This document shows positions 5,567 through 6,465 of a stretch of 6,465 nt of DNA, in pieces. How positions within the stretch are numbered: position 1 is the first letter of the stretch; each line of letters opens with the position of its first letter. The DNA is from Anaerolineaceae bacterium UBA5838 (lineage in GTDB: Bacteria; Chloroflexota; Anaerolineae; Anaerolineales; Anaerolineaceae). The notes under the pieces are model-generated. The model saw nothing but the letters and a program-made list of their open reading frames with translations, was not told the DNA's origin and did no database searches. The translations under genes and the position numbers were made by a program. The stretch spans positions 4,095 to 10,559 of the forward strand of contig DJGU01000082.1 of assembly GCA_002432795.1 (NCBI GenBank). The letters are read 5' to 3'.

Positions 5567-6465
5567 CTAATTTATCCAGTAGAACTGGAGCAATTTCTCT
5601 CGTATTGCAGGATAGTTGGGGAAAAGTACGGAAGCCCCGCCGTAGGTGGTGCCAGGGACGGCGTCATCAGGTGTCAGGCGGTAGGTTGTGAAGTCCATAT
5701 TCACGAATTTACTTGCTGGTAAAGCATAAAGGATCGTATCCGGGAATTTCATGTCCGTCTGGACTGTCCTGAAGATAGCCCGGATGACGTTGTCCAGGTT
5801 CAGGATCTCGGAGGGCTGGAAGGCCTTTTTTGCCATTGCCTGGATCACTTCCTGAGCGCGGCGTGTGCGGTCGAAATCAGACGAATTCAGGCGCGCGCGC
5901 ACATACCAGAGCGCTTCGTCTGAGTTCATCGGCACTTCACCCGGCTCCACCACGCACCAACCCGAATCATTCATGTGGCATTCGTCTTCCATGTGTTCCC
6001 CCACATCCACAACGATCCCATCCAGCACGTCGATCAGATGTTTAAAGCCCTGGAAGTCCACCATGGCATAGTGATCAGGTCTGAAGCCAAAATTGACCGC
6101 AAAAGTATCGCTCAGCAGCTGCCAGTCGCCGTAAGGAAAGGCGGTGTTGAGGCGCTGTTCACCCAACCCGGGGATGTTGACCCACAAATCGCGCGGGAAG
6201 GAGATCAGATGCACCTCGTTGGTGCTGGTGTTCAACCCCACCAGCAGCATTACATCGGTACGGTAGCCCAACTCGGGGCGATAATCCGAGCCAAGCAGCA
6301 GCACCGTCTTGACTTCATTGGGGATCTGGATCGCGTTGGGATCGTTGGCAAGCCAGGGGTCTTCTGCGTTCCGGTCTGGCGCTTGCCACAAATTGGTCAT
6401 AAAGCCGGGATTGCCGTTGCGCATCTCGTTGACGCTCACAACTGCCAGTAGAACAAAAAGCAGGG
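5567..6465 (-). CDS. LytR-CpsA-Psr (LCP) family protein, 5' end beyond the window
   Basis: LCP proteins are membrane-anchored enzymes facing outward that transfer glycopolymers from lipid carriers to peptidoglycan or related envelope acceptors. About 298 residues are visible, read right to left. In-frame codons run to the right edge and encode LLFVLLAVV, the end of a membrane helix, so the GTG at 6439 is internal and the true start lies beyond 6465. Counting from that GTG, the LCP domain begins at VLLLGSDYR (46-54), then YRTDVM (59-64), SFPRDLWV (80-87), RLNTAF, VDFQGF, DEALWYVRAR and DFDRTRRAQ (about 5855-5885 on the plus strand). The Asp and Arg residues that bind the pyrophosphate lipid are present. 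A small Cys pair (DEC and GWC, about 5950-5985) could form a disulfide. The C-terminal end GGASVLFPNYPAIREKLLQFYWIN looks complete. The acceptor and polymer cannot be deduced. Stop codons of this gene and tilS touch with no gap. Confidence 0.94.
   Translation of the reverse strand, partial: LLFVLLAVVSVNEMRNGNPGFMTNLWQAPDRNAEDPWLANDPNAIQIPNEVKTVLLLGSDYRPELGYRTDVMLLVGLNTSTNEVHLISFPRDLWVNIPGLGEQRLNTAFPYGDWQLLSDTFAVNFGFRPDHYAMVDFQGFKHLIDVLDGIVVDVGEHMEDECHMNDSGWCVVEPGEVPMNSDEALWYVRARLNSSDFDRTRRAQEVIQAMAKKAFQPSEILNLDNVIRAIFRTVQTDMKFPDTILYALPASKFVNMDFTTYRLTPDDAVPGTTYGGASVLFPNYPAIREKLLQFYWIN

Noticed and set aside
5575..5589. Hairpin TCCAGT-AGA-ACTGGA just after tilS as a terminator
   Set aside because: The stem is only 6 bp, not GC-rich, and no T run follows on either strand. 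It encodes part of the LCP C-terminus.
5975..6451. 158-residue open frame on the plus strand opposite the LCP gene
   Set aside because: The LCP motifs on the minus strand cover the same bases. The plus-strand translation shows no domain, and it has no supporting ribosome binding site that I can see.

Overview
The window looks like a stretch of ordinary chromosome from an uncultured or environmental bacterium, most probably a Chloroflexi (Chloroflexota), class Anaerolineae-like. Points in favour are the style of the LCP protein (GDWQLLSDTFAVNFG, the GWC/PGEV segment, SSDFDRTRR), the Der variant with a PLSIGSADF insert after switch II, and the VEAIKLFES form of the CoaE core. This assignment is made from memory of families, not from a search. 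Base composition is moderate (a little over half GC by eye) and looks even along the window. I saw no mobile element, tRNA, rRNA, CRISPR array or phage gene.

There are six protein genes and almost no free space. On the minus strand, reading from right to left: (1) an LCP (LytR-CpsA-Psr) envelope protein, 5'-truncated by the right edge (5567..>6465); (2) coaE, dephospho-CoA kinase with an extra C-terminal domain (3011..4075, or 4093 with the longer start); (3) cdaA, diadenylate cyclase (2051..2947); (4) cdaR, a YbbR-repeat membrane-anchored protein (844..2067); (5) der, the double-GTPase ribosome assembly factor, truncated at its 3' end by the left edge (<1..818). The only plus-strand gene is (6) tilS, tRNA-Ile lysidine synthetase (4139..5566). 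It is divergent from coaE and meets the LCP gene tail to tail with no base between the stop codons.

cdaA, cdaR and der form a tight cluster: cdaA and cdaR overlap by 17 nt, and cdaR and der are 25 nt apart. They are likely co-transcribed, with a possible promoter in the 63-nt gap after coaE. CdaA makes cyclic di-AMP at the membrane and CdaR is its usual partner. Der and TilS serve translation, CoaE completes coenzyme A synthesis, and the LCP protein acts on the cell envelope.

No wholly new system is visible. The best leads are: (a) -10 hexamers exactly 6 nt before the start codons of both divergent genes tilS and coaE, suggesting leaderless mRNAs and moving the coaE start to 4075; (b) the roughly 140-residue GNAT-like domain fused to CoaE; and (c) the cdaA-cdaR-der arrangement, in which der takes the place where many Firmicutes have glmM.
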